DNA of 64,000 nucleotides, taken from NCBI GenBank assembly GCA_030533445.1, contig CM060068.1:37875510-37939509 (forward strand). Direction: 5' to 3'. Position 1 is the stretch's first letter. The number at the start of each line of letters is the position of its first letter. The notes beneath the pieces were generated by a model. That model did not search any database. It saw nothing but the letters and a program-made list of their open reading frames with translations, and had not been told where the DNA came from. Below, in pieces: positions 1 to 11,410 of this stretch. Both the position numbers and the translations under genes were made by a program. This DNA comes from Cyprinodon diabolis. Lineage: Eukaryota; Chordata; Actinopteri; Cyprinodontiformes; Cyprinodontidae.

Positions 1-775
1 CATTGTCTTTCTGTCTCTCTTACATACTTGCTGACACCCCACTACAGTCATATGAGCTGAAGGGACTTTAGCCTCTCTCTTCTGAATGGAGAACAGCATT
101 AGCTGAAATCTATAAACTACATAGAAAGGGGAGAGACCAATGGTAATAAATGGCAGGGAGTTGATTTATTTTTCAATGCATGGCGGGTACTCAGACCACT
201 TTGTGGCACCAGGATCACAAATCATGCAAAGCTCCACATCCTGGCCGGCCCTCTTGGTCTGGCCATCAGTCTGCAGGTGAAATCTAGAAGACAGGCTGAA
301 AGAGATCCACAACAATGAACAGAACTCCATCCAGTATTGTGCCACGAACTAGGGACCTCTGTCAGAGACCATGTTAGTGGGAATTCCATGCAGGCAGGAC
401 ACTTCTTTTGTCAGGATACTACCCATGTCCTTTGCTGCAGGTAGTTTAGGTAATGGAAAGAGATTTATCATCTTAAAGAATATGTCCACTATAGTGAGAA
501 TGACATAGTTACATTGGGAGATGAATATTCCAGTGATGAAGTCCATGGAGATGTGGGACCAAGGCTGAGAAGGAACTGGCGAATGGCGGAGATAACCAGA
601 GGGAGGTCTGTGTGATTGCTTGGTTTGGTTGGACAAGGCACGTGCTACCACATACTCCTTGACATCCTCCCTTAGGCCACCAAAACTGAGATTGGATGAC
701 TTGGATATTCTTTACAACCCCAGGGTGACAGAACAGACAAGAAGTGTGACACAAATCTAAAACCTTCTTAATCAA
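1..775 (-). pseudogene. Ty3/Gypsy (Sushi-like) integrase remnant, cut by left edge
   Basis: The minus strand reads a retrotransposon integrase in pieces. Positions 509-775 hold the zinc-binding N-terminal region (CHPGV, then FWWPK and a Cys pair). After a frame change, 349-651 reads the catalytic core, with a first Asp in SMDFITG and a second in VSDRGP. Below 349 the frame continues with a QTDGQT motif and a stop near position 150. This order and the residues match fish Sushi/JULE-type Gypsy elements as I recall them. The reverse transcriptase that should lie upstream, at higher coordinates, is missing, so this is a truncated and frameshifted relic. It runs off the left edge. Confidence 0.7.
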
Positions 776-799
776 TTGATCAAGAACAAACAGATGGTG

Positions 800-903
800 T
801 CAGAGATCAGTTCCAGGTTCAGTACACATGCAGAGTCCAGCAGAATTCTGAGGACAGATCAGGCAAACAGATCAGAATGGGGACAGATAGGCTCAGAGGT
901 AAA
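800..903 (-). repeat. Fragment of LTR family B
   Basis: The stretch reading GACAGATCAGGCAAACAGAT, followed by a GGCTCAGAGGT block, recurs near 21120-21175. In inverse orientation it recurs near 18125-18180, inside the better-preserved family B LTRs. It is a short undelimited fragment lying directly before the family A LTR. Confidence 0.5.
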
Positions 904-950
904 AGTTTTCACGGTTTATATGGTTAAATCTCATAGCAAATGTGCAAAAA

Positions 951-1675
951 TGTTAGGAATCCAGTTTGTGTGGGTTGTGTTTTTGTGTTGTTCTCTCCTT
1001 CCACCACCAGGTGGCACCCTGTTCTTGTTGGTCCTCCCACACACCTGCGGATGGTTGGCTCATTACTGAGGACTATTTGAGCGTTGGACTGTCACTACCT
1101 CGACGCCAGAGTGTTTGCCAGTTTTGGGTACTCTAGCCAAGCTGAGTTTTGCTGAGTCTAACTAAGTCTTTGTTTTTTTTCGCCGAGCCTAACCTTGCTT
1201 TTTCTCATTGCCTTTTTGGCAGGAAGCCTTCCTGCAAGCTGGATGTTTGGCCTTTGTTTGAGTCTCACACTGAGCAGGGGATTAACCTCCACAAGTTCCG
1301 TTCAAGTCCTCCTGGATTCCCAAGTGACAGTCCGCTCAATAGCTCCTCAGGATCCAACCAAGTCAAGACCTGTTTGCCCTCCAACGAGTCTCTATCTCCG
1401 GATAAACCCACACTAACTGGATTCTGGGAGAAGAGGTCTTCTCAACCAACGTGAGTACCGTTTTCTCAGTCTCTCCAGTCATCGCTCAAAGTTCCCACTG
1501 ATCCTGAACTAACCATTGATACTTCCCTTCCCTCTTCTAGTTCCGGTTCACCAGCACACTGAGTTTCCTGAATCCTATCCCCGCTGTCCTTATCAATAAA
1601 CCTGTTCAAACTTTTATCCTGGTTCTCTGAGTGGTTTACTGCATGTGGGTCAGATCTCTTAAGAAAATCATGACA
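951..1675 (+). mobile_element. Solo LTR, family A copy 1
   Basis: The block begins TGTTAGGAATCC and ends AATCATGACA, so it has TG...CA ends. It is flanked by AAAAA on both sides (946-950 and 1676-1680), a possible 5-bp TSD, though A-runs are weak evidence. A second copy at 44352-45072 has the same start, the same end and a clean TSD, which supports the boundaries. AATAAA near 1596 suits a polyadenylation signal in an LTR read on the plus strand. A good splice-like pair, GTGAGTACCG at 1451 and CTTCTAG ending at 1540, lies inside. No internal retrotransposon sequence follows. Confidence 0.75.
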
Positions 1676-1680
1676 AAAAA

Positions 1681-3599
1681 ACTTTAAAAATTTCCAACAT
1701 TTTTATCCAATTCCCTGTTTATCATAATGTAAGAAGACCACTTCAAGGATTGTTATCCATGATCCATGTAATCCATGATGCCTCTGTGTTATGAATTAAA
1801 ACACCATAATAAATTACAATGTTGAGTTTCAAAGCCTTTTACTCAGTCTTTCAAAGAGGAATTCTCTATAACCAGGGTGTGCAACATCTGTTACAAACAT
1901 TCTTTAAGTATAGACCCACGTATGGCACATAGATGTAATCCTCACATGTGTAAAACATGCATGCTAGGACTGTTTTCTATAGCTCTCATATATCTAATAA
2001 CAAATTATTTCCCACATTTATTGAACTGAATTTTCTCCATGGGGAAACAAGAGGGCAGTTTTCCCATGCAGACTGATATCATTAAGTCCTCAATTATATA
2101 AAACAAGGTGATTTGTAAGTTATTTGAGGCATTCTTGTGCAGTAATTCATTTAAAGTTGTTTCATGTTTTGTTATATTAAATGTTCTTCATCTAAAGTTA
2201 CACTACTTTGCATCTATTCATCTATTCATGGCATGCCCAAATGCCTTGCAAAAGTATTCAGAACCTCTCATCTCTTTTACACATTTTCTCTCACATTAAA
2301 AATACAAACCCCAATGCATTTTGTTGGCCAGAAAAATATGCTTTCCTTTTGGGGATCAATAATGTGTTTCTGAAATGAAAACTTCTAACTAAAAATGAAG
2401 CATGTTTTTTTGTGCTTTTTCTAATAAAACATATTATTTTAATTCACCTTGATGAAACAATGTTACCAATGACCTTTAAAATATGATATTACAATATTAT
2501 TGACCAAACAGCATCTGGAATGAGACTGGAATGACTTCTGACAGATAAGTCTAAGGGCAATAAGATTATGTTTCCTCGATGATTACATATAAAACAAACA
2601 ATGCACATCAACCTTAACACAGACTATTGTTAGTTAAATGTGGTGAAGTCAGCATCTTGCCGTTGTAAAGAGAAGCTGGTCAGAGTCAAGGGGAAGATAG
2701 ATGGAGTTGAATTCAGGATAATCCCAGAGGAAACCTGTTTGAAGCTATGAAAATATTTGAGATTTGGAAAGAAGGTCATCTTTAACAGCAGGGCTTCCCA
2801 ACCTTCTTTGACTTATGTACCTTACCCTACCCACCTAAATATTTAGCTTCCATATTTACCTATGATATTTGACACTTTGGCATAACTTTTGTCAGGAATT
2901 CAAAAACATGAAAAGGAGAACCCCTAATTAAAAAAGTGCTTGTGTAAATAGTCAGCAGAATATTCCTTGGGCTTTTTAACTGTATCTTATTAAGTCCTGA
3001 GTTGTGTTACCTCAGTCTACAAGGTTTCTATATTGGACTAAAAGAACCAAATCAAATGGGATCAAGGATTTGAGATTTTCAGAAAATGCTTTATTCATTC
3101 ATTTTTAAAATAGTATTGAGGTAAGAATATAATTGGTTTTAATGTGTAGCTTTACTGGGTGATGTCACTAAATTATATACAATGCACCTTTATTATTAGT
3201 AACAAAGTACTTTAAACAATGTAAAAACTGAACAGATGTGACGTGTGTTTGAGAAATGATGTCTCCTGCTGTTATTGTAGTAATCTGAGCTTCTCTTTTC
3301 TGTTTTGGCAGCTGCTCAAGCTGTATGTGTATGTTAGTGCACGTGAGTCTCTGCTGTGTAGTCTGGAGCAGTCAGCTGGAGGTGACCTTTCTGATTTTAC
3401 TCCACAACAGACGTTCAGGGATCTCCTTCTGAGATAAAAAGCACTCGGATGGCTCCAAGTTGATTTCTATTTCTTTTTTTGGCACCAAAGGTTTTAGTTT
3501 GATGTCCAAGTCCGTTAGAAGGTGAGGATCAAGGTCAAATAAAAATAGGATAACTATACATTTCCACTTTCGGGCCCAACAAATTCAGTATCAGAGAAA
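1681..3599. other. Intergenic, no gene seen
   Basis: AT-rich sequence without a supported gene. Around 2238-2265 the words CCTTGCAAAAGTATTCAGAA resemble the terminal repeat of a salmonid/cyprinid-type Tc1 element, so a decayed end may be present. Short open frames at 2108-2373 and 3243-3437 have no recognisable content. Confidence 0.4.
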
Positions 3600-4110
3600 T
3601 GTGGCACATTTGCTATCAAAAGTATTCATACCCCTTCAATATTAATACGATTGGTATTTTAAAAACCAAAAACCCCAAAAGCAGAATTTATTTAAAAAAG
3701 TGAAGTGGATGAAAAAGTCCCAAAGTTGTAACATTTTTAACATCATTCCTTCCCAAATTAGTGCATTTCCTTTGTGCAATTTGGTAATTTAAGCATATCA
3801 TAAATCCAGCTGTTTTCAAAAGGCCTATAAGGTTTCTAGGAGAACTTAAACAACAAACGTTATCATAAAGGCCAAAGAACAGAGCAGATAGATATACATT
3901 TTTGGTGACCTATGTCAAACAAAGGACTGTTTAATCCATTGTCCAAAAGCACAGGACATATGACAACTATAAGTATGACAAAACATAGCCATAAACACAA
4001 ATTAAAAGGTTAGAGCAGGAAAAAAGGTTTCCAGCTCATGTCGGAGAATTTGTTGCCAGGACAACTGTTAGATCGATGCTCTACAAGTCCTGTTGCAGTT
4101 TTCTTTAATG
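3600..4110 (+). mobile_element. Decayed Tc1-like transposon
   Basis: The words TCAAAAGTATTCATACCCCT at 3617, TTTTCAAAAGGCCTATAAGG at 3814 and AAGGCCAAAGAACAGAGCAG at 3869 match landmarks of a widespread fish Tc1 type. They correspond to the terminal region, the leader and the transposase start. CCAGGACAACTGTTAGATCG near 4055 fits the paired-like region of the transposase. The frame is destroyed. The right end could not be placed. Confidence 0.5.
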
Positions 4111-4404
4111 ATATCAAGGGCATAATAAGGATGTAGGATATATCTGGTTTAATAGGACCAGAGGAACCAGCCCTGAGGAACTGCACATGGACAGTATTTA
4201 TGATAGACTGAACAAACAGAGGACTAACAAACAGATTGGGAGCAGGTGTGAAGAGAGCAGTCTAAGAAGGAGCTAGGGAAAAGGAGACCAACAGAAGAGG
4301 GCAAAAGAGGCAACAAATAAAAACCTAAGAACTCAAATTTATCAAAAAAAATACAACAAAATGGGAATTAAACCAATAAAACTACAAAACATGGAGCAGA
4401 GTAA

Positions 4405-7233
4405 AATTCAATTCAGTTTATTTATATAGCGCCAAATTCACAACACATGTCATCTCAAGGCACTTTACAGTTCAACCAGATCATACAGTCAAATTGATAC
4501 AAAGTTTTCTATCTAAGGAAAACCAGTTGATTGCATTGACTCATTGACTCAAATACAATCCCTCACACTAAGCATGCTTGCAGCGACAGTGGAGAGGAAA
4601 AACTCCCTTTTAACAGGAAGAAACCTCCAGCAGAACCAGGCTCAGTGTGAGGGCCATCTGCTGAGGCCGACTGGGGTTCAAGGAGACAGAAGCAGAGATA
4701 CAAAAAGCAGCTTCACAGCTGGAATCCTGTCCAGGAAACACACAGCCAGGCACACGAGCTCCGAGCCAGCTCCCATGTCAGAGGATGAAGAGAGCACATC
4801 CAGCCAGCCACGGCCAGAGAAACAGGACCACACTGGAAAACAGGCCGATCTCCAACATCTACAAACAAGGGTGTTGATGGAAGCAGCACAGCTGATGTTT
4901 CTTTCCTGGATGACGTCACAGCCAAACAGGAACAGACGAGGCAAAGCTACTCTGAGGAAAAGCAGAGAGAGCAGAACGTTAGAGATTGAACTAACAGATT
5001 CTGCAGAATAGGAGAACAGAGAGAGAATGAAGCAGAAAGATGAAATGGGGGTCCCTATGTCCTCCAAAAGTCTAAGCCTATAGCAGCATAACTTTAAAGA
5101 CAGCTCAGGATAACCTGAGCCACCCTAACTATAAGCTTTATCAAAAAGGAAAGTTTTAAGCCTAGTCTTAAAAGTAGACAGGGTGTCTGCCTCACGGACT
5201 ACAACTGGTAGTTGGTTCCACAGGAGAGGAGCCTGATAACTAAAAGATCTGCCTCCCATTCTACTTTTAGAAATTCTAGGAACCACTAGTAAACCTGCAG
5301 ATTGAGAGCGAAGTGCTCTGTTAGGAACATAAGGAACAATCAGATCTCTGATATAAGATGGAGCTTGGCCATTTAAGGCTTTATATGTGAGAAGGAGGAT
5401 TTTAAATTCAATTCTTGATTTAACAGGAAGCCAATGAAGAGAAGCCAGGATAGGAGAGATATGATCTCTCTTTTTAATTTTCATCAGAACTCTGGCTGCA
5501 GCATTTTGGATCAGCTGAAGGCTTTTAACTACAGTTTGTGGACTTCCTGATAGTAAAAAATTACAATAGTCCAGCCTTGAAGTAACAAATGCATGGACTA
5601 GTTTCTCAGCATCACCCCTGGACAGGAGATTTCTAATTTTTGCAATATTCCTCAGATGAAAGAAGGAAATTCTAGAAACCTCTTTGATCTGGGATTTAAA
5701 TGACAGGTCCTGATCAAAAATAACACCAAGATTTTTTACTTTATTATCTGAAATCAGTTTAATCCCATCCAAATGAAGTGACTGGCTAATCAGCTTCTTT
5801 TTCAGAGACTCAGGTCCAAAGACTATAACTTCTGTTTTGTCTGCATTCAGAAGCAGAAAGTTAAGAGTCATCCAGGTTTTTATGTCTTCAAGACATGCCT
5901 GTAATCTATGTAATGGGTTAGCTTCATCTGGATTTATAGACAGATATAGCTGGGTATCATCAGCATAACAGTGGAAATTAATCCCATGCTGTCTAATAAC
6001 TCTACCAATTGGGAGCATGTATAAAGTAAAGAGAATTGGTCCTAGCACTGATCCCTGTGGTACTCCACAGGTAACCTTTGAGCGTGTTGAAGATCTATCA
6101 TTAACATAAACAAACTGAATTCGATCAGATAGATAAGATTTAAACCAGTCTAGTGCTGTTCCTTTAATTCCAACAAAATATTCAAGTCTTTCTAAAAGAA
6201 TATTATGGTCAACTGTATCAAATGCAGCACTAAGATCCAACAGGACGAGCACAGATACAAGTCCATTATCTGAGGCCATGAGAATATCATTAGTGACTTT
6301 CACCAGAGCTGTTTCAGTGCTATGATGAGCTCTAAAGCCAGACTGAAACTCTTCAAAAAGTTCATTATGGTGTAAGTGGTCGCAAACTTGTTTGGCAACT
6401 ACTTTCTCAAGAATTTTGGATAAGAAAGGAAGATTGGATATAGGTCTATAATTAACCAAGTCATCTGGGTCAAGAGACGGTTTCTTAAGCAGAGGTTTAA
6501 TTACAGCAACCTTAAAAGCTTTAGGTACATATCCCTGTAACAGAGATAGATTAATCACATCTAAAATGGAGGAGGAGATCAAAGGGAATACCTCCTTAAA
6601 TAACCTGGTTGGAACTGGATCTAACATACAAGTTGAAGGCTTAGATGAAGACAATAATTTTGCTAATTCAGAAAGTTCAACTGGATCAAAGCAGTCTAAA
6701 CCCGGTTCAGATTCCATGACTACCTCAGGTACAATCGCGGATAGAGGAGTGCTTATGATCTTATTTTTAATAAGATCAATCTTATTTATAAAGAATCCCA
6801 TAAAATCATTGCTGCTAAGAGCAGGTGGAATGGACGGTTCAACAGAGCTATGGCTCTGGGTGAGTTTGGCAACTGTATTAAAAAGAAATCTAGGATTATT
6901 CTTATTCTCCTCTATTAATGAGGAGAAGTATGCTGCTCTTGCTTTACAAAGGGTCCTCTTATACAGCAGTAAACCATTTTTCCAGACTAGGAAGGACTCC
7001 CGCAGGCCTGTGGAGCGATATTTTCTCTCCAGTTTCCTAGCATTTTGCTTCAAAGTACGCAGCTCTGCATTAAACCAAGGAGCAAGCTTTCTATTTTCAA
7101 CGGTTTTCATTTTCAAGGGAGCTGCGTTGTCTAAGGCAGTACGCAGAGAACTAGAACAGAACAGAACCAAGACCATGACACAGGGTGGAGTTTTGTTCGA
7201 GTTAAATGCTGGATACCTGGTCTTCACTGGCAC
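4405..7233 (-). mobile_element. L2-type LINE, 5'-truncated
   Basis: A minus-strand non-LTR retrotransposon. Its 3' end is the common fish tail near 4408-4475 (AATTCAGTTTATTTATATAG read on plus), followed by a 3' untranslated stretch that includes the TCTGCTGGAGGTTTCTTCCT-type box in inverse. The reverse transcriptase frame lies at 5125-7233. The apurinic endonuclease domain that should precede it is absent, and L2-like protein begins only near residue 30 of the frame, so the true 5' breakpoint is about 7145. Related tails occur at 30885, 40440, 53386, 61650 and 63890. Confidence 0.85.
5125..7233 (-). CDS. L2-like reverse transcriptase, open frame lacking endonuclease
   Basis: This 702-residue frame is uninterrupted. 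Reverse transcriptase landmarks are visible in order: [16 protein letters not shown] (about residue 270), SAAFDTVDH (about 340), [14 protein letters not shown] (about 390) and the catalytic [10 protein letters not shown] (about 422). The C-terminal part reads HWLPVKSRI...LLTYKALNG and ends with the KTRLKTFLF motif typical of L2/CR1-type ORF2 proteins. A full ORF2 would carry a roughly 230-residue endonuclease first, and none is present. The first 30 residues, from the ATG at 7233, come from flanking sequence fused by truncation. The enzyme could in principle copy RNA but would lack target nicking. The clade call (L2 rather than a close relative) is from memory of motifs. Confidence 0.85.
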   Translation of the reverse strand: MPVKTRYPAFNSNKTPPCVMVLVLFCSSSLRTALDNAAPLKMKTVENRKLAPWFNAELRTLKQNARKLERKYRSTGLRESFLVWKNGLLLYKRTLCKARAAYFSSLIEENKNNPRFLFNTVAKLTQSHSSVEPSIPPALSSNDFMGFFINKIDLIKNKIISTPLSAIVPEVVMESEPGLDCFDPVELSELAKLLSSSKPSTCMLDPVPTRLFKEVFPLISSSILDVINLSLLQGYVPKAFKVAVIKPLLKKPSLDPDDLVNYRPISNLPFLSKILEKVVAKQVCDHLHHNELFEEFQSGFRAHHSTETALVKVTNDILMASDNGLVSVLVLLDLSAAFDTVDHNILLERLEYFVGIKGTALDWFKSYLSDRIQFVYVNDRSSTRSKVTCGVPQGSVLGPILFTLYMLPIGRVIRQHGINFHCYADDTQLYLSINPDEANPLHRLQACLEDIKTWMTLNFLLLNADKTEVIVFGPESLKKKLISQSLHLDGIKLISDNKVKNLGVIFDQDLSFKSQIKEVSRISFFHLRNIAKIRNLLSRGDAEKLVHAFVTSRLDYCNFLLSGSPQTVVKSLQLIQNAAARVLMKIKKRDHISPILASLHWLPVKSRIEFKILLLTYKALNGQAPSYIRDLIVPYVPNRALRSQSAGLLVVPRISKSRMGGRSFSYQAPLLWNQLPVVVREADTLSTFKTRLKTFLFDKAYS

Positions 7234-7303
7234 CGGGAGCCTCCAGTGTTATGTTATAGAGCAGAAAGGCTGTTGTGGTGAGCATGTTAGCGACAAATGC
7301 TAA

Positions 7304-7760
7304 CTGCTACCGCTTGCCGAGGTAAGTTAACGTCAATTTACACCACCTGGATTTACACCATTTAAGACTATGTTAAGAATTAATAAATACATATAAAGTA
7401 ATCTGTTGGCCAAGTGTTTTTTTGATAGAGTTTGTAAGATGGGAAATGGAAATTAATTTTGAAGTAAAGAAAAATGAAATGTGAAAATTATAAATTGATT
7501 ATATTTAAATTAATTAACTGGTGTAAATACAAACATAATTCATGTTAATTTAGTTAAAAGTAAGTACATTGGGTTGGTTTAATTTCAAGATATTAGTTTG
7601 GTTCATCAACTGATATGTTCAGAAAATCATTTGGAACAGGGCAAAGATTTAAAGTTGGGTCAAGTGCAGCATTATTGTTTACATCAACATAAAATAATCA
7701 GGTCATAACAAATGATTCAATTCTTGTTACCATACCAAGCTTAAGGTTGGTAAACAACAC
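7304..7760. other. Intergenic, no gene seen
   Basis: AT-rich spacer between the L2 LINE and the Gypsy element. It has no open frame or recognised repeat. Confidence 0.5.
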
Positions 7761-7765
7761 AATAT

Positions 7766-7906
7766 TGTATTGTTCCTCTATTCTCTGTATTCAAGGACAC
7801 AACGATCAGGATGTAACTGGATAACTTTATTAACCTTTTTCTTCTTCCTCTACATTTTTCCATTCACTCTCAGAGTGTCACCAAGTGTCCATAACATGCC
7901 ATTACA
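7766..7906 (-). repeat. 3' LTR of the Gypsy element
   Basis: 141 bp running TGTATTG to CCATTACA on plus. It differs from the other LTR at one base. On the minus strand it carries AATAAA inside TTAATAAAGTTATCC, a likely polyadenylation signal. Confidence 0.93.
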
Positions 7907-7918
7907 TCTCCCCCTTTT
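7907..7918 (-). other. Polypurine tract
   Basis: On the minus strand AAAAGGGGGAGA abuts the 3' LTR directly. This is the expected primer for plus-strand DNA synthesis in an LTR retrotransposon. Confidence 0.85.
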
Positions 7919-8176
7919 AGATAAACGTTTAACCGATTTTGCAGAACTTCAAATCATTGTAATATATTCATCAATGGACGTAACCTGAGCGGCTAACTGA
8001 AGACATTCCATTTCACTGTGGCTATTACTTAAACCTTTAGTTTTCAACAACCAGAACCTGCCTTTCCTAATAACATTTCAACTTTCAAACAGGAAATAGT
8101 GACTTTTTTTTTCCTTTTTAACATGTCTTATTGTTTTTCTTCCTTGTCCACCGTGATGTGCATGTGTGTATACTGT

Positions 8177-11100
8177 TCAAAGGTCCAGTCTTTCAGGAGC
8201 CCTGGACAGTCTCCCTGACCTAGTCGTCGTCACCTCACCTGATGTTGGAGGTACTGGTACCTCTCTGAGTTGTGAACGGTTGCGCCGCATCCGTCCTCCT
8301 TCCGGGGTTTCCACCTCATATGAGCGCGGTGTGGGTGCAGGTCCCACAACTGTCCCACTGGTGCGTGTGGGTCTGATCCACACCTGCTGTCCCGGCGTAA
8401 GAGGTGGCAGAGTTTGAGTATGGTGTCTCCGGTTGAACGTTTGTTGTTGTTTCATTTTCAAGGCAGTGTCCTTTTCTCTGAATGTCTTGAGATCCGGCCA
8501 CTTTGGTTGTAACTGCTCCGGTGACACAGGGACTGGTGTTCTGATTCTCCTCCCCATCAGTAGTTGTGCTGGGGAGCTCCCATGTGCCAATGGGGTGGCC
8601 CTGTAGGCCAACAGAGCCTTATGGAAATCTCCCTCTTTCTCCAAAAAAGACTTCACGGTTCTGACGGCCCGTTCAGCCTCCCCATTGCTCTGAGGATAAC
8701 AGGGGCTGCTTGTCACGTGCCTGAAGTCATACTCTTGTGCAAACAGAGCGAATACGTGACAGGAAAATTGTGGGCCGTTGTCCGTGACGAGCACTTCTGG
8801 GCATCCATACCTAGCAAACACAGCTTTAATTCTTGCAATAGTCTGTTTTGCAGATGTGCTGTTTGGTAGGTTGCAAACTTCGATAAATCGAGAAAAGTAG
8901 TCTATCATGACTAAGTAATTCCCATTCTGCCATTGGAAAAGATCTGCCGCGACTCTCTGCCATGGTCTGTTTGGGAGGTCGGTAGTGAGCAGGGGCTCGA
9001 CTGCTGTGTGAGCTTCCCGTGCGCAAATCTCACATCTCTCCACCATCTGTTTCACAGCAGACGTGATGCCTGGCCACCAGACTGATTCTCTAGTTCTAGC
9101 TAGGCATTTGTTGATGCCTTGGTGTCCCTGGTGAAGTCTCTGCAGGATATCAGGTCTCATGCTTTCAGGTATTATGAGTCTCTCACCTTTCATGAGTAAT
9201 CCTCCATCGTGCAGAACTGACCTGTCCGGCCAGTAGGGCAGCAGCAGCTCGTGTACATCTCGTCTGTGTTCGGGCCAGCCATTTGCAATGTAGTGACTGA
9301 GACGTTTGCATGTGTTGTCTGAGGTTTGCGCCCTCTTAATCTGTTCCAGCTTTGTCGGTGTGGCTGGGAGGTTTTCTACTACACTGTCCAGGTACGCTTT
9401 ACATTCTTTTTCCAGGTCTTGCTCTGCCTCCGTAGCCGTGATTGGAAGAGGCGCTCTCGACAGGGCATCAGCGGTTATCAAGTTTTTGCCTGGGACATGG
9501 ATTATGTTGAAATTAAATCTTAGCAATCTAAGCCTGAATCTGATAATCCTTGGAGGTTGGTCGTCCAGTGCTCTGGACTTCAGGAGGGTTATAAGTGGCT
9601 TGTGATCAGTCCTTATAGTAAAATCCTGCCCACTCAGGTATCCTCGCAGGCGCTCACACGCCCAGGTCACAGCTAAAGCCTCTTTTTCTATTTGGGTGTA
9701 CCGCGATTCGGCCTTGGTCAGACTTCTAGAAATGAAAACTACAGGTCTCCATTCACCGTCAGGCTGTTTTTGTGTCAACACCCCTCCCAGTCCATAGGAA
9801 GAAGCATCAGCTGATACCATGGTTTCGTGACTCGGGCTGTATTGGGCTAACACAGTCTCTGACCCTAGTTCCTTTTTCGTCTACAGGAACGCTCTCTGTT
9901 GGGGTGCCTGCCATATCCAGCTGTTCTCTGACTTTAACAGGTCACGGATGGGCTTTGTCAGGTCAGGCAGACGTGGTGAAAATTTGCCCACGTAATTCAC
10001 CATGCCCATGAAACGGCGAACGTCCCCCACATCCTTCGGCTCAGGCATATCAAGGATCACTTTTATTTTATCTGGGTCTGCTCTGATGCCTGTTGAGTTT
10101 ATGACATGGCCCAGGAATCGAATTTCACCCTTAGCAAACTGGCATTTCTCATTCAGAGTAAGTCCAGCTTCTCTGAATTTCCGTAGCACTTTGTGCAGCC
10201 GTTCGTCATGCTCTGCTCGATCCTTTCCCGTGACAAGGACATCATCAGCATGGCACAGGGCTCCGTCAATACCATCAATAAGCTGAGAAATCCTCTTCTG
10301 AAAATGTTCTGGAGCCGAAGATATTCCAAAAGGGAGGCTCTTGAAGTAGTAGCGTCCCTCTGGTGTGATGAACGTGGTCAACAGCATTGAGTCTTTATGA
10401 AGCGATACCTGCCAGAAGCCTGATGTCGCGTCGAGCTTTGTGAAGATCCTGGCTCCTTCTAGCTTGGCTAGCGTCTCATCCACTGCCGGTAAGATAAGCC
10501 TCTCCCTGATGACATTCTCATTCAGATGTGTTAAATCTACACAAATGCGTATTTTCCCTGATGTTTTCACAATAGGGACCATGCCTGCGCACCATTCAGT
10601 TGGTTCTTCCACGCGGCCTATGACCCCCATCTTCTCCATCCGGTCCAATTCCTCTTTCACTTTGCTGCAGAGGGGAATGGCTACACGACGCGGAGCAGAG
10701 AGAACATAGGGTGTTGCATCGTCCTTCAGCTTAATTTTGTACTCTCCTTTAAGTTTACCTAGCCCTGTGAAGACATCTGGGTAGGTTGAGCGGAAGTATG
10801 CCTCTGCATCGTCTATGCTATTAAGCTGTGGAATCATCTGCAGTCTGCAAATTGCAGGGAGGCCCAGTAAGGGTGTGCTCAGGTCCTTCACAATGAACAC
10901 CTCCTCCTCAATCTTTCTGTTGCCTCTCTGAATGACAGCCTGCACTTGCCCTTTAACATCCAGAGGTTGATTGGCGGGCCCCAGCAGTGGTCTTTGTGGC
11001 GCTGTGTATTTGCCATATCGATCCTGTACATATTCCGTCTCTGGGATGGCAGTCACAGACGCGCCAGTATCCACCTTAAAACGCAACGGGCTGCCGTTTA

Positions 11101-11410
11101 TGGTAAGTATTTCTGTCCATGTCGACAAATGTGGGTGGTCAATAGTTCCTAGATAAGCCCCAGCTGCGTCCTCTTCAATGGATTCCAGCTTTTGAGCTGA
11201 TCTGCACACTTTCGCAAAGTGTCCCCTTTTATGGCATTTTCTGCACTCAACATCTTTAGCTGGGCACTCAGTCCATGAATGTTTTGGGGTTTTGCCACAC
11301 TTTCCACATTGTTTGGACGTTGTCGTGGCAGCATGAGGCTGAGAAGGGTTGGCACGTTGCCAAGATTTATTTTTATGAGCCTCTCTCTTATAGTTATGAA
11401 AAAACTGCAT
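8177..11410 (-). pseudogene. pol: Gypsy pol: zinc knuckles, protease, RT, RNase H, integrase; one internal TAG
   Basis: One continuous minus-strand frame from ATG at 11410 to the stop at 8177, broken only by TAG at 9881-9883. Two CCHC zinc knuckles come first (C35-C38-H44-C49 and C56-C59-H64-C69), then an aspartic protease with D114-T-G-A. Next is reverse transcriptase with FTKLDATSGFWQ, LPFGISSAPEHF and an ADDVLVTG catalytic box near residue 380. After the TAG come RNase H (SADASSYGLGG, then RTDHKP), the integrase zinc region (HQGHQG...CEIC) and the core triad in AADLFQW, VTDNGPQF and SNGEAERA. The TAG falls in the RT/RNase H connection. The C-terminus ends RLSRAPERLDL. Apart from the TAG the frame is intact, so inactivation is recent. 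The knuckles lying in the pol frame rather than at the end of gag is unusual and ties in with the gag/pol frame change. Confidence 0.9.

Noticed and set aside
1149..1454. 101-codon frame in solo LTR copy 1
   Set aside because: Not conserved as a frame in LTR copy 2; leader sequence.
4544..5011. 155-codon plus-strand frame
   Set aside because: Lies antisense in the 3' untranslated region of the L2 LINE; composition is repeat-derived.
6566..7303. 245-codon plus-strand frame
   Set aside because: Antisense of the L2 reverse transcriptase frame; no independent motif.
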